Of a stretch of DNA of 64,000 bases, positions 8,399 through 17,386 are shown one piece after another; position 1 is the stretch's first letter; each line of letters begins with the position of its first letter. This stretch comes from Paenibacillaceae bacterium. GTDB lineage: Bacteria; Bacillota; Bacilli; Paenibacillales; CANHGK01. The DNA is taken from the NCBI GenBank assembly GCA_947460235.1, contig CANHGK010000003.1, positions 86,377 to 150,376 of the forward strand, written 5' to 3'. Made by a program: the position numbers and the translations under genes. The notes beneath the pieces are model-generated. The model had not been told where the DNA came from. It did no database searches and saw nothing but the letters and a program-made list of their open reading frames with translations.

Positions 8399-8944
8399 TT
8401 AGTTCAGGAACGACAACAGCATCGGCACCGAACTACCAACAATCATCCCGGCAAGTACATCACTCGGATAATGTAATCCAAGATACATTCTTGACCAACC
8501 AACAAAAAGTGCGATTGGAAACATGACCGGTGCGAGTGCAGGAAATGCAAGCATCACCTGTGTACACATCGTCCACGTTGCAGCCGTGTGACCTGATGGA
8601 AAAGAATGATCGTGCATTTTTTCACTGCGTAGTTCGATCATCTCTGAGCATGCTTCATAAGGTCGCATGCGTGCGAGTGTTTTTTTGAGTACATGCACGA
8701 TGATATGTGAAATGAGTAACACTGCAATTGCGAAGCCATGGTCGTGTGTAATTAATGAAAGTAATATTGTCGCGGCACACACGGACGCTGTTCCGCCAAT
8801 TTGCGTGAGCGAAGGCATCCAACGATCAAGCCATTTCGTGCGAAAACCGTTTTGGATCCATTGCATCACATTCGCATCACGTTGTTTGTATGTGTCGAGC
8901 CACGTTCCATTCACTTCGTTCACCCACCTTGTCAATTTGACCAT
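8399..8944 (-). CDS. PAP2-family membrane phosphatase
   Basis: A membrane phosphatase of about 181 residues. All three motifs of the type 2 phosphatidic acid phosphatase family are present: KKTLARMRP, FPSGHTAA (with the catalytic His) and SRMYLGLHYPSD, spread over five or so membrane segments. Such enzymes dephosphorylate phosphatidate, undecaprenyl pyrophosphate or phosphatidylglycerophosphate; which one cannot be told here. It overlaps the end of the upstream LpxL-like gene by 68 bases if it starts at ATG 8944 (TTGGAG upstream); a GTG at 8914 with AAGGTGG is an alternative. The overlap argues for one lipid-related transcript. Confidence 0.88.
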   Translation of the reverse strand: MVKLTRWVNEVNGTWLDTYKQRDANVMQWIQNGFRTKWLDRWMPSLTQIGGTASVCAATILLSLITHDHGFAIAVLLISHIIVHVLKKTLARMRPYEACSEMIELRSEKMHDHSFPSGHTAATWTMCTQVMLAFPALAPVMFPIALFVGWSRMYLGLHYPSDVLAGMIVGSSVPMLLSFLN

Positions 8945-9821
8945 TTTCTCTCCAACGTTGCTCCAATTGAAACCAATATAACCATTGTTCTGGATGTTTA
9001 CGAATCTCATCTTCCATCCAAGAAACGCATAGTTGTAGTCGATTCTGAATTGGAGTTTCCGCAAGGAATTCTAATGGTTTTTCAATTTTTAAGCGATGGT
9101 CACCTGAATCATCTCGATAAATACACATCGGCAACACGGGAGATTGACATCTTGCCGATAGTTCCACAACTCCACTTGGGGAACAATTTGGCTTGCCGAA
9201 TAATTCAGTTTGCGGAAAATTAGCCCGGTAAAAATCACCAAGTAAAAATACAACTCCGTTATTTTTCAAATGCCTGCGCAACGTCTGAAACAATTGCAAT
9301 GGTGGAAGTTCATCATAATCTAAACCCTTATACCCACGTTGACCGAAACTACGGTAAATGGGCTCTAAGTCTTTACTACTCGCTGTAACAACCGTTTGGC
9401 ACGCATAACGCTCTGATAAATATGCATACGCCCAAAAAAAGTTCCCCATATGCGGCGAATATATAATCGCACCATTCCCTTGTCTAAGGGTTGCCTCCAA
9501 ATGTTCTAATCCATCACATCGGATCTTATACCATGGAATGCCACTGCCTTGCATTTCAATTAATAACTCATACAATGTCTGAAATCCTTGTTGCCAAAAT
9601 CTTGCGAGCAAACGTTCGTTGGCGCGCGGCGTTTGCGCCGGAAATACACCCTGGAAACTTGCAAGCATATTCCGGTTTAATTCAAAACGGAACTGTGCAG
9701 CGATCCAACCAACTACCTTAAATATACCGAATCGCATTTTCGGATGCAAAACAATTAACCACCCAAACAAAACTCGTCGCCAAAACGATGATTTCGTAAA
9801 CCATCCGATTAACGTAAACAA
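8877..9821 (-). CDS. LpxL/HtrB-like lysophospholipid acyltransferase
   Basis: A 314-residue protein of the lipid A acyltransferase (LpxL/HtrB, also PatA) family: N-terminal hydrophobic region, NRNMLASFQGVFP, FWQQGFQTLYELL, GNGAIIYSPHMGNFFWA, then FLLGDFYR and SGVVELSARCQSPVLPM. The family moves acyl chains onto glycolipids. This genome type has no lipid A, so another acceptor is likely. The usual acidic residue five positions after the active-site His is replaced by Phe. TTG start at 9821 with GGGAGG seven bases upstream, 21 bases after the OlsB-like gene. By context it may add the second chain to an N-acyl amino acid lipid; that is inference. Confidence 0.8.
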   Translation of the reverse strand: MFTLIGWFTKSSFWRRVLFGWLIVLHPKMRFGIFKVVGWIAAQFRFELNRNMLASFQGVFPAQTPRANERLLARFWQQGFQTLYELLIEMQGSGIPWYKIRCDGLEHLEATLRQGNGAIIYSPHMGNFFWAYAYLSERYACQTVVTASSKDLEPIYRSFGQRGYKGLDYDELPPLQLFQTLRRHLKNNGVVFLLGDFYRANFPQTELFGKPNCSPSGVVELSARCQSPVLPMCIYRDDSGDHRLKIEKPLEFLAETPIQNRLQLCVSWMEDEIRKHPEQWLYWFQLEQRWRENGQIDKVGERSEWNVARHIQTT

Positions 9822-9842
9822 AGCACTGCCTCCCGGTTCAAA

Positions 9843-10637
9843 TTAATTATGCGATGAAGCACCAAACAAACGGCGAAGATGTCTTGGGTTGATCGCTCCG
9901 CGCGGCATAACAATGAGAAAATCCACCGTATCAAATACAGGATCATACGCGGGCTCCCCAGCAATAAAGGCTCCGAGTGATAAATAGCCTTTCAAGAGCG
10001 GAGGCAACATCCGAAATAATTCACGATCAGCTTGTAACACTTGTACATCTGTAATATTGTGAATCCGATGCGTCGCATGAGGACGGATGCCGTAATCACT
10101 TCGAATGGTCCCTTTTTGCTTCAACCAGCTAACAATTGTGTTCAAATCATGCAAATTTGGAACTTCCATGCTTGCACAACCGAATAATAAATCAAATGAA
10201 TGATCATGCATGTAACGAACAATGCCTTCCCATAGCAATTGAATTACACGACCATTGCGGTGATCCGCCGCGACACAACTGCGTCCAAGTTCAAGAATGT
10301 TTTGCATGTCCCAGTTTGAACGACTAAAATCAAATTCACTTTCCGAGTAAAATCCTTCGTTCATTACTGCGCGGTCTCCCGATAAAAATCGATATGTCCC
10401 AACAACACGTCCTGAAATTTGGTCTTTTACGATTAAATGTTCACACCATTGATCATATCGATCGCGCTCAATACCGAATTCGCTGAGCAATCGCTCGTTT
10501 TTCGTCTCTAGCGCAAACACTTCATATCGTAAACGATACATCCCTTGATACTCTTCCGGCGATTCGGCTAATTTAACAGTCCACGGAAACGCATCAATTG
10601 GTGTAAAAGATTGATTCGTCAAAACGGAAAAGCTCAT
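9843..10637 (-). CDS. OlsB-like GNAT N-acyltransferase (ornithine-lipid/N-acyl amino acid synthase type)
   Basis: A 264-residue protein resembling OlsB (L-ornithine N-alpha-acyltransferase) and long-chain N-acyl amino acid synthases. Family marks: RLRYEVFALE, DQWCEHLIV, GRVVGTYRFL, GFYSESEFDF, ILELGRSCVAADHRNG, LLWEGIVRYM and LLFGCASM. OlsB joins a 3-hydroxyacyl chain from acyl carrier protein to ornithine, giving lyso-ornithine lipid; the amino acid used here cannot be read from sequence. ATG at 10637 has GAGGGGA 10 bases upstream. It is first in a three-gene minus-strand run with an LpxL-like O-acyltransferase candidate and a PAP2 phosphatase. Confidence 0.8.
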   Translation of the reverse strand: MSFSVLTNQSFTPIDAFPWTVKLAESPEEYQGMYRLRYEVFALETKNERLLSEFGIERDRYDQWCEHLIVKDQISGRVVGTYRFLSGDRAVMNEGFYSESEFDFSRSNWDMQNILELGRSCVAADHRNGRVIQLLWEGIVRYMHDHSFDLLFGCASMEVPNLHDLNTIVSWLKQKGTIRSDYGIRPHATHRIHNITDVQVLQADRELFRMLPPLLKGYLSLGAFIAGEPAYDPVFDTVDFLIVMPRGAINPRHLRRLFGASSHN

Positions 10638-10740
10638 TGTTCATCGATCCCCTCGCCATTCTTTTTTCCATCATCTCAAACACGTGTCAGCGTAATTCGT
10701 TTGAATTATTAATTCCATGTAAATACTGGTTAAAAAATAT

Positions 10741-10790
10741 AAAAAAGAAAAACGCGGTTCCAATGCCCGTAAGCACTGAATCCGCGTCTT
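10741..10790 (-). terminator. Terminator after tyrS
   Basis: Minus strand ACGCGG-TTC pairs with GGAACCGCGT, with an inner hairpin, followed by TTTTCTTTTTT. It lies 16 bases beyond the tyrS stop. Confidence 0.8.
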
Positions 10791-10805
10791 CGTAAAAGTG
10801 TTTTT

Positions 10806-12065
10806 TTATTGTTCGATTTTGATTTTCACAAACTTACGCCGGCCGATTTGAACGACAAGACCATCTTCGACAGTAATTTCCGCGTTGGGATCGGCGATCT
10901 TTTCACCGTTAAGCTTCACGCCGCCTTGTTGAACTGCTCGGCGCGCCTCACTTGTGGAAGCCGCCAAACCTAGTCCAACTAACCAAGGTGCAATTTTTAC
11001 TGTACCTTGTTCACCTAATGATGCAGCTACAATTACTTTTTCTTCGATTTCATCTGGCATTGCACGTTGTTGGAATACGGTTACAAAATGTTGCTGCGCT
11101 TCGTCTGCTGCACCTGCACCATGATACATCCGCACAATTGTTCGGGCAAGGTTCATTTTTGCATCACGAGGGTGTAATGAACCGTCGGCTACTCCACTAG
11201 CAAATCCCGCAAGTTCATCAAGTGTCCAATCCGTTATTAACTCGGCGTATTTGCCCATTAACTCATCTGGAATGGACATCGCCTTGCCATACATTTCTTG
11301 CGGCGCCTCGTCAATTCCAATGTAATTACCAAGCGACTTGCTCATTTTATTCACACCATCCAAGCCTTCGAGAAGTGGAAGCATCATCGTCGCTTGTGTT
11401 GGAATACCATACTCTTTCTGTAATGTACGTCCCATCAACAAATTAAACTTCTGATCCGTACCGCCAAGCTCGACATCGCTCTTCAAAATGACAGAATCAT
11501 AACCTTGCATTAATGGGTAGAAAAACTCATGAATACTGATCGGCATACCGCCTTGGTAACGCTTAGTAAAATCATCGCGCTCAAGCATACGTGCAACCGT
11601 TACATGTGCCGCCAACCGAACGACATCAGCAAACTGCATTGGACCAAGCCACTCCGAGTTAAATACAACAGTTGTCCGCTCAGGATCAAGAATTTTGAAA
11701 ATTTGACGTTGATACGTGTCTGCATTGCGTTTCACGTCTTCTTCCGTCAATTGTTTACGCGTTTCGGATTTCCCTGTCGGGTCGCCGATCCGACCCGTAA
11801 AATCTCCAATAATCAATTGGACATGATGTCCAAACTGCTGAAATTGGCGCATTTTTTGCAACACAACGGTGTGACCAAGGTGAATATCTGGTGCCGTTGG
11901 ATCTAACCCTAATTTAATTTTTAACGGTTGACCCGTTTGAATGGATTTTCTCAATTTTTGTTTAAATTCATCTTCTGGAACGATTTCGACCGTTCCGCGC
12001 GATAATCTAGCAACTTGCGCTTGGAATTCCGCTTCATGTTCTGCCGACCAAACCGGCTCTGTCAT
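10806..12065 (-). CDS. tyrS: Tyrosyl-tRNA synthetase, TyrZ type
   Basis: A 419-residue class I synthetase charging tRNA-Tyr. The HIGH box is HLGH (PTAPDIHLGHTVVLQKM) and the KMSKS box is intact (NKMSKSLGNY). LGGTDQKFNLLMGR and the C-terminal S4-like RNA-binding domain (SEARRAVQQGGVKLNGEKI) complete it. The pattern is that of the TyrZ form rather than the TyrS form of B. subtilis. ATG at 12065 is chosen by family length; the ribosome site is weak (GGTAGGCGAG). No T-box fits in the 110-base gap before the divergent PBP gene, which is notable since many Bacillota tyrS or tyrZ genes carry one. Confidence 0.95.
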   Translation of the reverse strand: MTEPVWSAEHEAEFQAQVARLSRGTVEIVPEDEFKQKLRKSIQTGQPLKIKLGLDPTAPDIHLGHTVVLQKMRQFQQFGHHVQLIIGDFTGRIGDPTGKSETRKQLTEEDVKRNADTYQRQIFKILDPERTTVVFNSEWLGPMQFADVVRLAAHVTVARMLERDDFTKRYQGGMPISIHEFFYPLMQGYDSVILKSDVELGGTDQKFNLLMGRTLQKEYGIPTQATMMLPLLEGLDGVNKMSKSLGNYIGIDEAPQEMYGKAMSIPDELMGKYAELITDWTLDELAGFASGVADGSLHPRDAKMNLARTIVRMYHGAGAADEAQQHFVTVFQQRAMPDEIEEKVIVAASLGEQGTVKIAPWLVGLGLAASTSEARRAVQQGGVKLNGEKIADPNAEITVEDGLVVQIGRRKFVKIKIEQ

Positions 12066-12101
12066 TATTAGCTCGCCTACCTTCCATAACATTTCATCAT
12101 T

Positions 12102-12131
12102 TTATCACAACAAGACGATGTATGCTATAAT
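12102..12131 (+). promoter_or_regulatory. Extended -10 promoter of the PBP gene
   Basis: -10 TATAAT preceded by TGC (extended TGnTATAAT) with a weak -35 TTATCA 18 bases upstream. Confidence 0.7.
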
Positions 12132-12193
12132 AGCAAAGTTACGAAAAGTACGAAAAAAACGTTGAATCGTGCAGGAGGATGACTTTTTTCGCA

Positions 12194-14938
12194 ATGAATG
12201 AAACAACACAATCATCCAATTTAAAGAAAAAGAAAAAAACTAAACTCGTGCTACGAATCTTGCTCTGGCTAGTTGTTATTGGAGCGATGATTGGTAGTAT
12301 TAGTGCTGGAGCAGTCGTTGGATACATAAGCGCGCTCGTGAAAGACGACCCTGTAAGGGACAGTAAACTTGTACATGAAAAAATTGATGAGAATAGTGAA
12401 ACCGGCTTTGTATACTTTGCGAATGATCTCGTCATTGGACAATTGCGTGCAGACGAGGACCGTCGCTTTGTACATCTTAAAGATGTACCCGACATGATTA
12501 AACAAGCCTTTTTTGCGATCGAGGATAATCGCTTTTACGATCATATCGGGATTGACTGGTTCGGATTAGTTCGCGCGGTTAAACAAAAAGCGATGAATGA
12601 TGATGTCCAAACCGGTGGTTCAACAATTACACAGCAGTTAGCACGCCGAGTTTTCCTTAGTTTAGAGCGAAGTTCAACACGGAAAGCGAAAGAAATTTTC
12701 CTTTCTTTACGATTGGAACGCTTATTGTCCAAAGATGAAATTTTGGAAGCATATTTGAATAAAATTCCGTTCGGTCAAGGTTCAAGTGGCTACAACCTAC
12801 TTGGCATATCTGCAGCAGCTAAAGGTTTGTTCGGCAAAGATAAGTTAACTGACCTAAACATTGCACAATGTGCCTATTTGGCTGGCTTACCGCAACAACC
12901 TTCGAATTTTTCTGCGTTCAATAATAAAGGAACATTTGAAGCAACCAAGTTTACCCGCGCAATCCAACGCCAGCATCTTGTCCTTTCACGTATGCTCGAG
13001 GAACAGCGCATCTCAAAAGACGAATATGATCAAGCCATGGCATTCGATGTAAAAACATCACTTGCCAAATCAGAGCAAAAAGCATATAACACATACCCTT
13101 GGCTAATGCTTGAAGCCGAGAAGCAAGCGGCTGAAATTATTTTGCGCGAACAACACAAAGATAATCTAGCATCATGGACAGTCGATGAATATAACGAAGC
13201 ATTAAAAGAAGAAATGGATCAATTACCAAGACAAGGCTATCGCATCTATACAACGATCGACCAACAAGTTTACGATGCGATGCACCGCGTCGCTGCCAAT
13301 CCTAAAAATTTTGGGAAAGACAACTTTGCAACCGGAAAAATTGAACAAACCGGTGCAATGTTAATCGAAAGTAAAACTGGCGCCATTATTGGCATGGTCG
13401 AAGGACGCGACTACAAAATCGAACAGTTAAACCATGCGACTCAAGCGTTCCGTCAACCTGGCTCATCGATGAAACCGCTCGGGGCATACATCCCGGCGAT
13501 GGATCAAGGGTTAATTCAACCGGCTAGCATTATCGACGATTCACCGATCATTATGGAAGATGGCGTCAAAGGATTCCATATTCCGGTTAATCATGATGGC
13601 AAATATCACGGACTCATTACCGCTCGTGAAGCATTGAATCAATCATATAATATACCTGCTCTGAAAGTTTTCTTGAATATGGTCGGGATCAAACAAGCGT
13701 GGAATTTTGTTCGCAAACTTGGCATAACCTCCCTAACAAAAGAAGATGATTATTCCCAAACTGGCGTCATTGGTGGACTAACACAAGGGGTAACGGTTAA
13801 GGAAATGACGAATGCATACTCGTCCATTCCGAATGGCGGCACATTTGTTCCTGCTTTTATGATTAGTAAAATTGTTGACGCTCATGGACGTTCGATTTAT
13901 GAACATCCAAGTGTTGGATCACAGGTTTTTTCCAAACAAACTGCTTTTCTTATAACCGACATGCTTCGCACCGTGATTGACAATGGGACAGCAAACATCA
14001 TCAAATCCAAATATAAATTCAATGGTAAAGTTCCTATTGCAGGAAAAACGGGTACAACGACAGACAATACTGACGTTTGGTTTATTGGTTTTACGCCGGA
14101 TGTCACACTTGGCGTATGGGTCGGTTTTGATAAACCTGTGTTTAAGCTTAGCAAGGCGGACGGAGGAACAACCCGCGCAAAAGTACTATGGGCCAAACTC
14201 ATGAATGAAATTTTAAATACGCGCAAAGAATGGACAAAAACGGATAAACAATTCGCAGCACCAGAGAAAGTAACTCAAATGACGGTGTCCTCCGTAAGTG
14301 GTTTATTACCAAATGATTATGTGAAACAAGCCAACAAACTTGTTACCGACTGGTTTAATCAAGCATTTGTTCCCACAACAGAAGATCAAACGATGATACC
14401 AATGAAAGTTACGTTCAATCATGGTATACCCGTGTTGCCTCTTTCAAACACGCCAGATGATTTTACGAAGTCGAGCATTATGGTCAAACGTGAAGAGAAT
14501 TTCTCTGAACAATTCAAAAAAATCGATGAATTACTAAAAACATTGCCGGATAACGATCCAAAAATCGAAAAAAAACCATTGAAAGAATACATCCCATTAG
14601 ATATTGCTAATGCCGCACCAAATACGGTTGACCCGCGCGTAGATGACGGAACAATTCCACCCACACCGGTTATGTCGACGATTGAACAAGGTAAACCCTT
14701 GATTTCGGTTCGTTTTCAATCATCAGGAGAACCAGCTGATTTACTTGGTTACCGATTGTATCAGTCAGTGGACGGCGGCGGATTTGAACGTGTTACTGGA
14801 AAAGTCGTATTTGCAGGAAACGAAACAGCGTTCAATATAAAGGCAGATACCGCATCTTTTATTGAATACGCAGTAACATCTGTCGATGTTGCCGGAAATG
14901 AATCTCCATTATCTGAAGCAATCTTGTATAATCCTTAA
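12194..14938 (+). CDS. Class A penicillin-binding protein 1A (glycosyltransferase and transpeptidase)
   Basis: A bifunctional cell-wall synthase of about 914 residues. After a basic cytoplasmic start and a membrane helix (about 20-45), the GT51 domain shows AIEDNRFYDHIGID, GGSTITQQLARR and RKAKEIFLSLRLER. The transpeptidase domain has the active Ser in SSMKPLG, SYN and KTGTT. A C-terminal tail of about 200 residues ends in a fibronectin type III-like unit (LLGYRLYQSVDGGGFERV). The start is unclear: AGGAGG touches an ATG at 12179 and lies 15 bases before the ATG at 12194; I use 12194. Single gene with its own promoter and terminator. Confidence 0.93.
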   Translation: MNETTQSSNLKKKKKTKLVLRILLWLVVIGAMIGSISAGAVVGYISALVKDDPVRDSKLVHEKIDENSETGFVYFANDLVIGQLRADEDRRFVHLKDVPDMIKQAFFAIEDNRFYDHIGIDWFGLVRAVKQKAMNDDVQTGGSTITQQLARRVFLSLERSSTRKAKEIFLSLRLERLLSKDEILEAYLNKIPFGQGSSGYNLLGISAAAKGLFGKDKLTDLNIAQCAYLAGLPQQPSNFSAFNNKGTFEATKFTRAIQRQHLVLSRMLEEQRISKDEYDQAMAFDVKTSLAKSEQKAYNTYPWLMLEAEKQAAEIILREQHKDNLASWTVDEYNEALKEEMDQLPRQGYRIYTTIDQQVYDAMHRVAANPKNFGKDNFATGKIEQTGAMLIESKTGAIIGMVEGRDYKIEQLNHATQAFRQPGSSMKPLGAYIPAMDQGLIQPASIIDDSPIIMEDGVKGFHIPVNHDGKYHGLITAREALNQSYNIPALKVFLNMVGIKQAWNFVRKLGITSLTKEDDYSQTGVIGGLTQGVTVKEMTNAYSSIPNGGTFVPAFMISKIVDAHGRSIYEHPSVGSQVFSKQTAFLITDMLRTVIDNGTANIIKSKYKFNGKVPIAGKTGTTTDNTDVWFIGFTPDVTLGVWVGFDKPVFKLSKADGGTTRAKVLWAKLMNEILNTRKEWTKTDKQFAAPEKVTQMTVSSVSGLLPNDYVKQANKLVTDWFNQAFVPTTEDQTMIPMKVTFNHGIPVLPLSNTPDDFTKSSIMVKREENFSEQFKKIDELLKTLPDNDPKIEKKPLKEYIPLDIANAAPNTVDPRVDDGTIPPTPVMSTIEQGKPLISVRFQSSGEPADLLGYRLYQSVDGGGFERVTGKVVFAGNETAFNIKADTASFIEYAVTSVDVAGNESPLSEAILYNP

Positions 14939-14953
14939 CCATTCGATAAAAAC

Positions 14954-15000
14954 AAATCGGGTATTGGTTCTCATAAGAACCAATACCCGATTTTTGTTTT
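14954..15000 (+). terminator. Strong terminator after the PBP gene
   Basis: An 18-base-pair perfect stem AAATCGGGTATTGGTTCT with loop CATA, followed by TTTTTGTTTT. Confidence 0.95.
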
Positions 15001-15446
15001 CCGGTAATAATCCGGATGTTGTGCTTTGTCAAACCTCTATTCCGGTTCTTAATTGACGCCAAATTTGGGAAAGTTCGATTCCAAACGAAATTACTTGAAG
15101 TTCATACGGAGAAATCTTTCGCAATTAAGTGAGGAGTGTGCCAGCAAGTGAGCGCTTCAAGCTTGTATTACACAATCAAGGAAAGCCACCGTTGGAAATT
15201 ATACTATTAATATATTGATTTCTCAAGTTTATCCAAGACAAAATAATCATGCACGAGCCCCTCGTTCTACAAAACATGCTAAATCGCGTGGGAATCATCG
15301 AAGGAAATGTTGTGCGACATGTGTTTTATTATATCGAATGGACACTTGGCTACACATTATTTATTTCCATCAAGAAACAACGATGCGTTGCTTTTTGCAA
15401 ATTCGAAAAATTAACAATGATTGATCTATACAAAATTATAAACTTA
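15001..15446. other. Gene-free stretch of about 450 bases
   Basis: AT-rich DNA between the PBP terminator and the promoter of the small membrane protein gene. The only frames are short: a 68-codon frame at 15249-15455 without a ribosome site, and a 20-codon GTG frame at 15148-15210 with GAGGAG about 11 bases upstream. Neither resembles a known protein. I see no RNA family, repeat or remnant of a transposase. It may be decayed sequence. Confidence 0.5.
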
Positions 15447-15456
15447 TTGCTATAAT
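15427..15456 (+). promoter_or_regulatory. Extended -10 promoter of the 99-residue membrane protein
   Basis: TGCTATAAT at 15448-15456 with a poor -35 (TATACA) 18 bases upstream. The same TGCTATAAT element drives the PBP gene. Confidence 0.6.
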
Positions 15457-15486
15457 GACTCCTAAATCAGATAAGGAGATTGCCGT

Positions 15487-15786
15487 ATGAGCCAACCGCA
15501 GCCATTCAGTAAAAATACCAAATGGGCAATTGGAATTTCGCTTGCCGCCCTCGTTTATTTTTCACTGAAAACCATATTACCAGTTCATCCAGTCGACGCT
15601 ACGACCATGCAATCCGAATTTCGCACAGAGAAGAAACCTTCCGCAACCATATCAAAGAACTCATCAAAAAAAATCGAACAAAGTTCAGCTAAAGCATCTG
15701 CTGATCATTCGCCTAACCCAAGCCCTTCTGTGTCCCCAACTGCATTGCCATCTTCAGATCCAGATCATAATGTATTGCTCGAATAA
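15487..15786 (+). CDS. Small single-pass membrane protein, unknown
   Basis: A 99-residue protein that I do not recognise. A short polar start is followed by one membrane helix (about residues 12-30, TKWAIGISLAALVYFSLK). The rest is a low-complexity outer or linker segment rich in Ser, Lys and Pro (SPNPSPSVSPTALPSSDP). AAGGAG lies seven bases before the ATG, an extended -10 promoter precedes it and a strong terminator follows, so it is likely expressed. It could be a signal-anchored surface peptide. Function cannot be inferred. Confidence 0.7.
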   Translation: MSQPQPFSKNTKWAIGISLAALVYFSLKTILPVHPVDATTMQSEFRTEKKPSATISKNSSKKIEQSSAKASADHSPNPSPSVSPTALPSSDPDHNVLLE

Positions 15787-15841
15787 AAAAACGGTGGTGC
15801 CACAAGCAACAAGAATTGTTGCCGAGGTACCACCGTTTTAA
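15787..15841. terminator. Bidirectional terminator between the small membrane protein and the FTR1 gene
   Basis: AAAACGGTGGTGCC pairs with GGTACCACCGTTTT; an inner CAACA/TGTTG stem fills the loop. T runs lie on both strands. Confidence 0.9.
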
Positions 15842-15849
15842 TTTGTATT

Positions 15850-17370
15850 TTATACCACTGCGGCACCTATACGTTCGCGTTCAATCAGTGACTTGCGCAA
15901 TTTAACATCCTTCACTTGATGAATCACGAATACGACTCCAGCACTAATCAATAAAATCGCTTGAGGCACAATTCCTTCTAACGTAGGATAGATCGCAAGT
16001 ACATCAATCGTTTTCATCCATTCTGCCGTCGTTGCTGGTAATACTCCAGATAATTGAAGTCCATGAATGCCCATTCCCGTAAACTTAAAGCATAGATAGA
16101 ACACGAGAATGCTTGATACCATAAAAAACGGACGCACAGGAATTTTCATACCAACAAATACAGTTAACCAGCTTACGAAAGCTAACAACGCAACACCGAC
16201 TACGATTCCAACTGCTAATGCGCTCCAACTAATTGAACTTGCCATACCGATAAAAAACAATACCGTTTCTGTTCCTTCGCGAAAAATCGCCAAAAATGCA
16301 AGTGTTGCTAAGGAAAATAAACTTCCCGTTTTTAATACTTTGACACTTTGGTCGCGAATATAATTTTGCCATGCTACCAAACTTGATTTACGATGTAGCC
16401 AATAACTCATATACAGTAACATCACTGCTGCAAATAGCCCCGTTACCCCTGCAATCAAAAACTGATTCTCTCCAAACATCCCTGAACGAAATGCTGCCTG
16501 AACAGCAACCCCGAGCACAATACTGACGACGACACCGCTACCGACACCGCCCCAAATCCATTTCTTCTTATTTTCGTGACCAGATTTTTTAAGAAAACCA
16601 AGCAATGCGACAACTACCAATAATGCTTCCAACCCTTCACGTAGCAAAATCGTAGTTGCATCGAGCCATGTATATTCTTTCTTGCCACTCAAAGGCGTTA
16701 ACACCTCGATCATTTCATTCACTGAAGCACTAGTTTTTTCCCAATTCGGTGAACTCGACTGAAGTTGTGACAGCGCTCTGACCATATTGCTTTCCATTGC
16801 TTCATACGCCTCGTTAGATTGAGACAACACCGCACTTTCAATCGATAACCAAGAACGATTGAACGATTTCATATTTTGCAACGCTTCCTGTTGTTCACGC
16901 GCTGTTACTTGACCTTTTATTTTTTGGAGTAACAATATCAATTCAGGAATGGAGGTTTGTTTGGCGTTCATGTCCGGGGATACAACTTTCGTCCCTGACG
17001 ATGTTTGTTGCGATTGCTGATATTGATCGAGAATCATCATTAATTCTTCCGATTCATGTGCCAACATCGACGGATCCGCCGATGCTGATTCATTTAATAA
17101 ATCCTTCATCTCATAATAAACCATCTCGATTTGTTCATAAGACTCAGGCGATGAATCCTTAACTCCGTCTTCAACAACTTCCCATTGTTCATGGAATTCA
17201 TTCAATTCTATTTTTGCCTCATCAAATTTCCCCTCTGATACAGCCGTATGTATTGCTTTAGCGGTACTACTTAATTTTGAAAAACCTTGTGTGCTTTCGC
17301 TAGCAGATGCTGTCGGTATTAAAGCAAGTGAAATCAACAACATCGCCAAAACAGTTCTTACACCCTTCAT
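15850..17370 (-). CDS. FTR1/EfeU-family iron permease with large extracytoplasmic N-terminal domain
   Basis: A 506-residue iron transporter. A signal peptide (to about residue 24, ending ASAS) is followed by roughly 200 helical, acidic residues outside the membrane, then a seven-helix FTR1 permease. Both iron motifs are seen: LREGLEALL near residue 240 and FREGTETVLF near 370. In EfeUOB systems a periplasmic EfeO and a peroxidase EfeB assist; neither is here, and the N-terminal domain may stand in for EfeO. ATG at 17370 is chosen because GGAGG lies 8 bases upstream; the frame runs on to 17385. A consensus promoter with two Fur boxes shows iron repression. Confidence 0.9.
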   Translation of the reverse strand: MKGVRTVLAMLLISLALIPTASASESTQGFSKLSSTAKAIHTAVSEGKFDEAKIELNEFHEQWEVVEDGVKDSSPESYEQIEMVYYEMKDLLNESASADPSMLAHESEELMMILDQYQQSQQTSSGTKVVSPDMNAKQTSIPELILLLQKIKGQVTAREQQEALQNMKSFNRSWLSIESAVLSQSNEAYEAMESNMVRALSQLQSSSPNWEKTSASVNEMIEVLTPLSGKKEYTWLDATTILLREGLEALLVVVALLGFLKKSGHENKKKWIWGGVGSGVVVSIVLGVAVQAAFRSGMFGENQFLIAGVTGLFAAVMLLYMSYWLHRKSSLVAWQNYIRDQSVKVLKTGSLFSLATLAFLAIFREGTETVLFFIGMASSISWSALAVGIVVGVALLAFVSWLTVFVGMKIPVRPFFMVSSILVFYLCFKFTGMGIHGLQLSGVLPATTAEWMKTIDVLAIYPTLEGIVPQAILLISAGVVFVIHQVKDVKLRKSLIERERIGAAVV

Positions 17371-17386
17371 TTTCATATCCTCCATC

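Noticed and set aside
12066..12178. T-box upstream of tyrS
   Set aside because: The gap to the divergent PBP gene is only about 110 bases and contains no T-box sequence on the minus strand.
15148..15210. 20-codon GTG frame with GAGGAG upstream
   Set aside because: Too short to support without conservation, and the spacing of about 11 bases is long; kept only as a note.
15249..15455. 68-codon frame starting MHEPLVLQNML in the gene-free stretch
   Set aside because: No ribosome binding site, overlaps the promoter of the next gene and ends inside its -10 box; composition is not convincingly protein-like.
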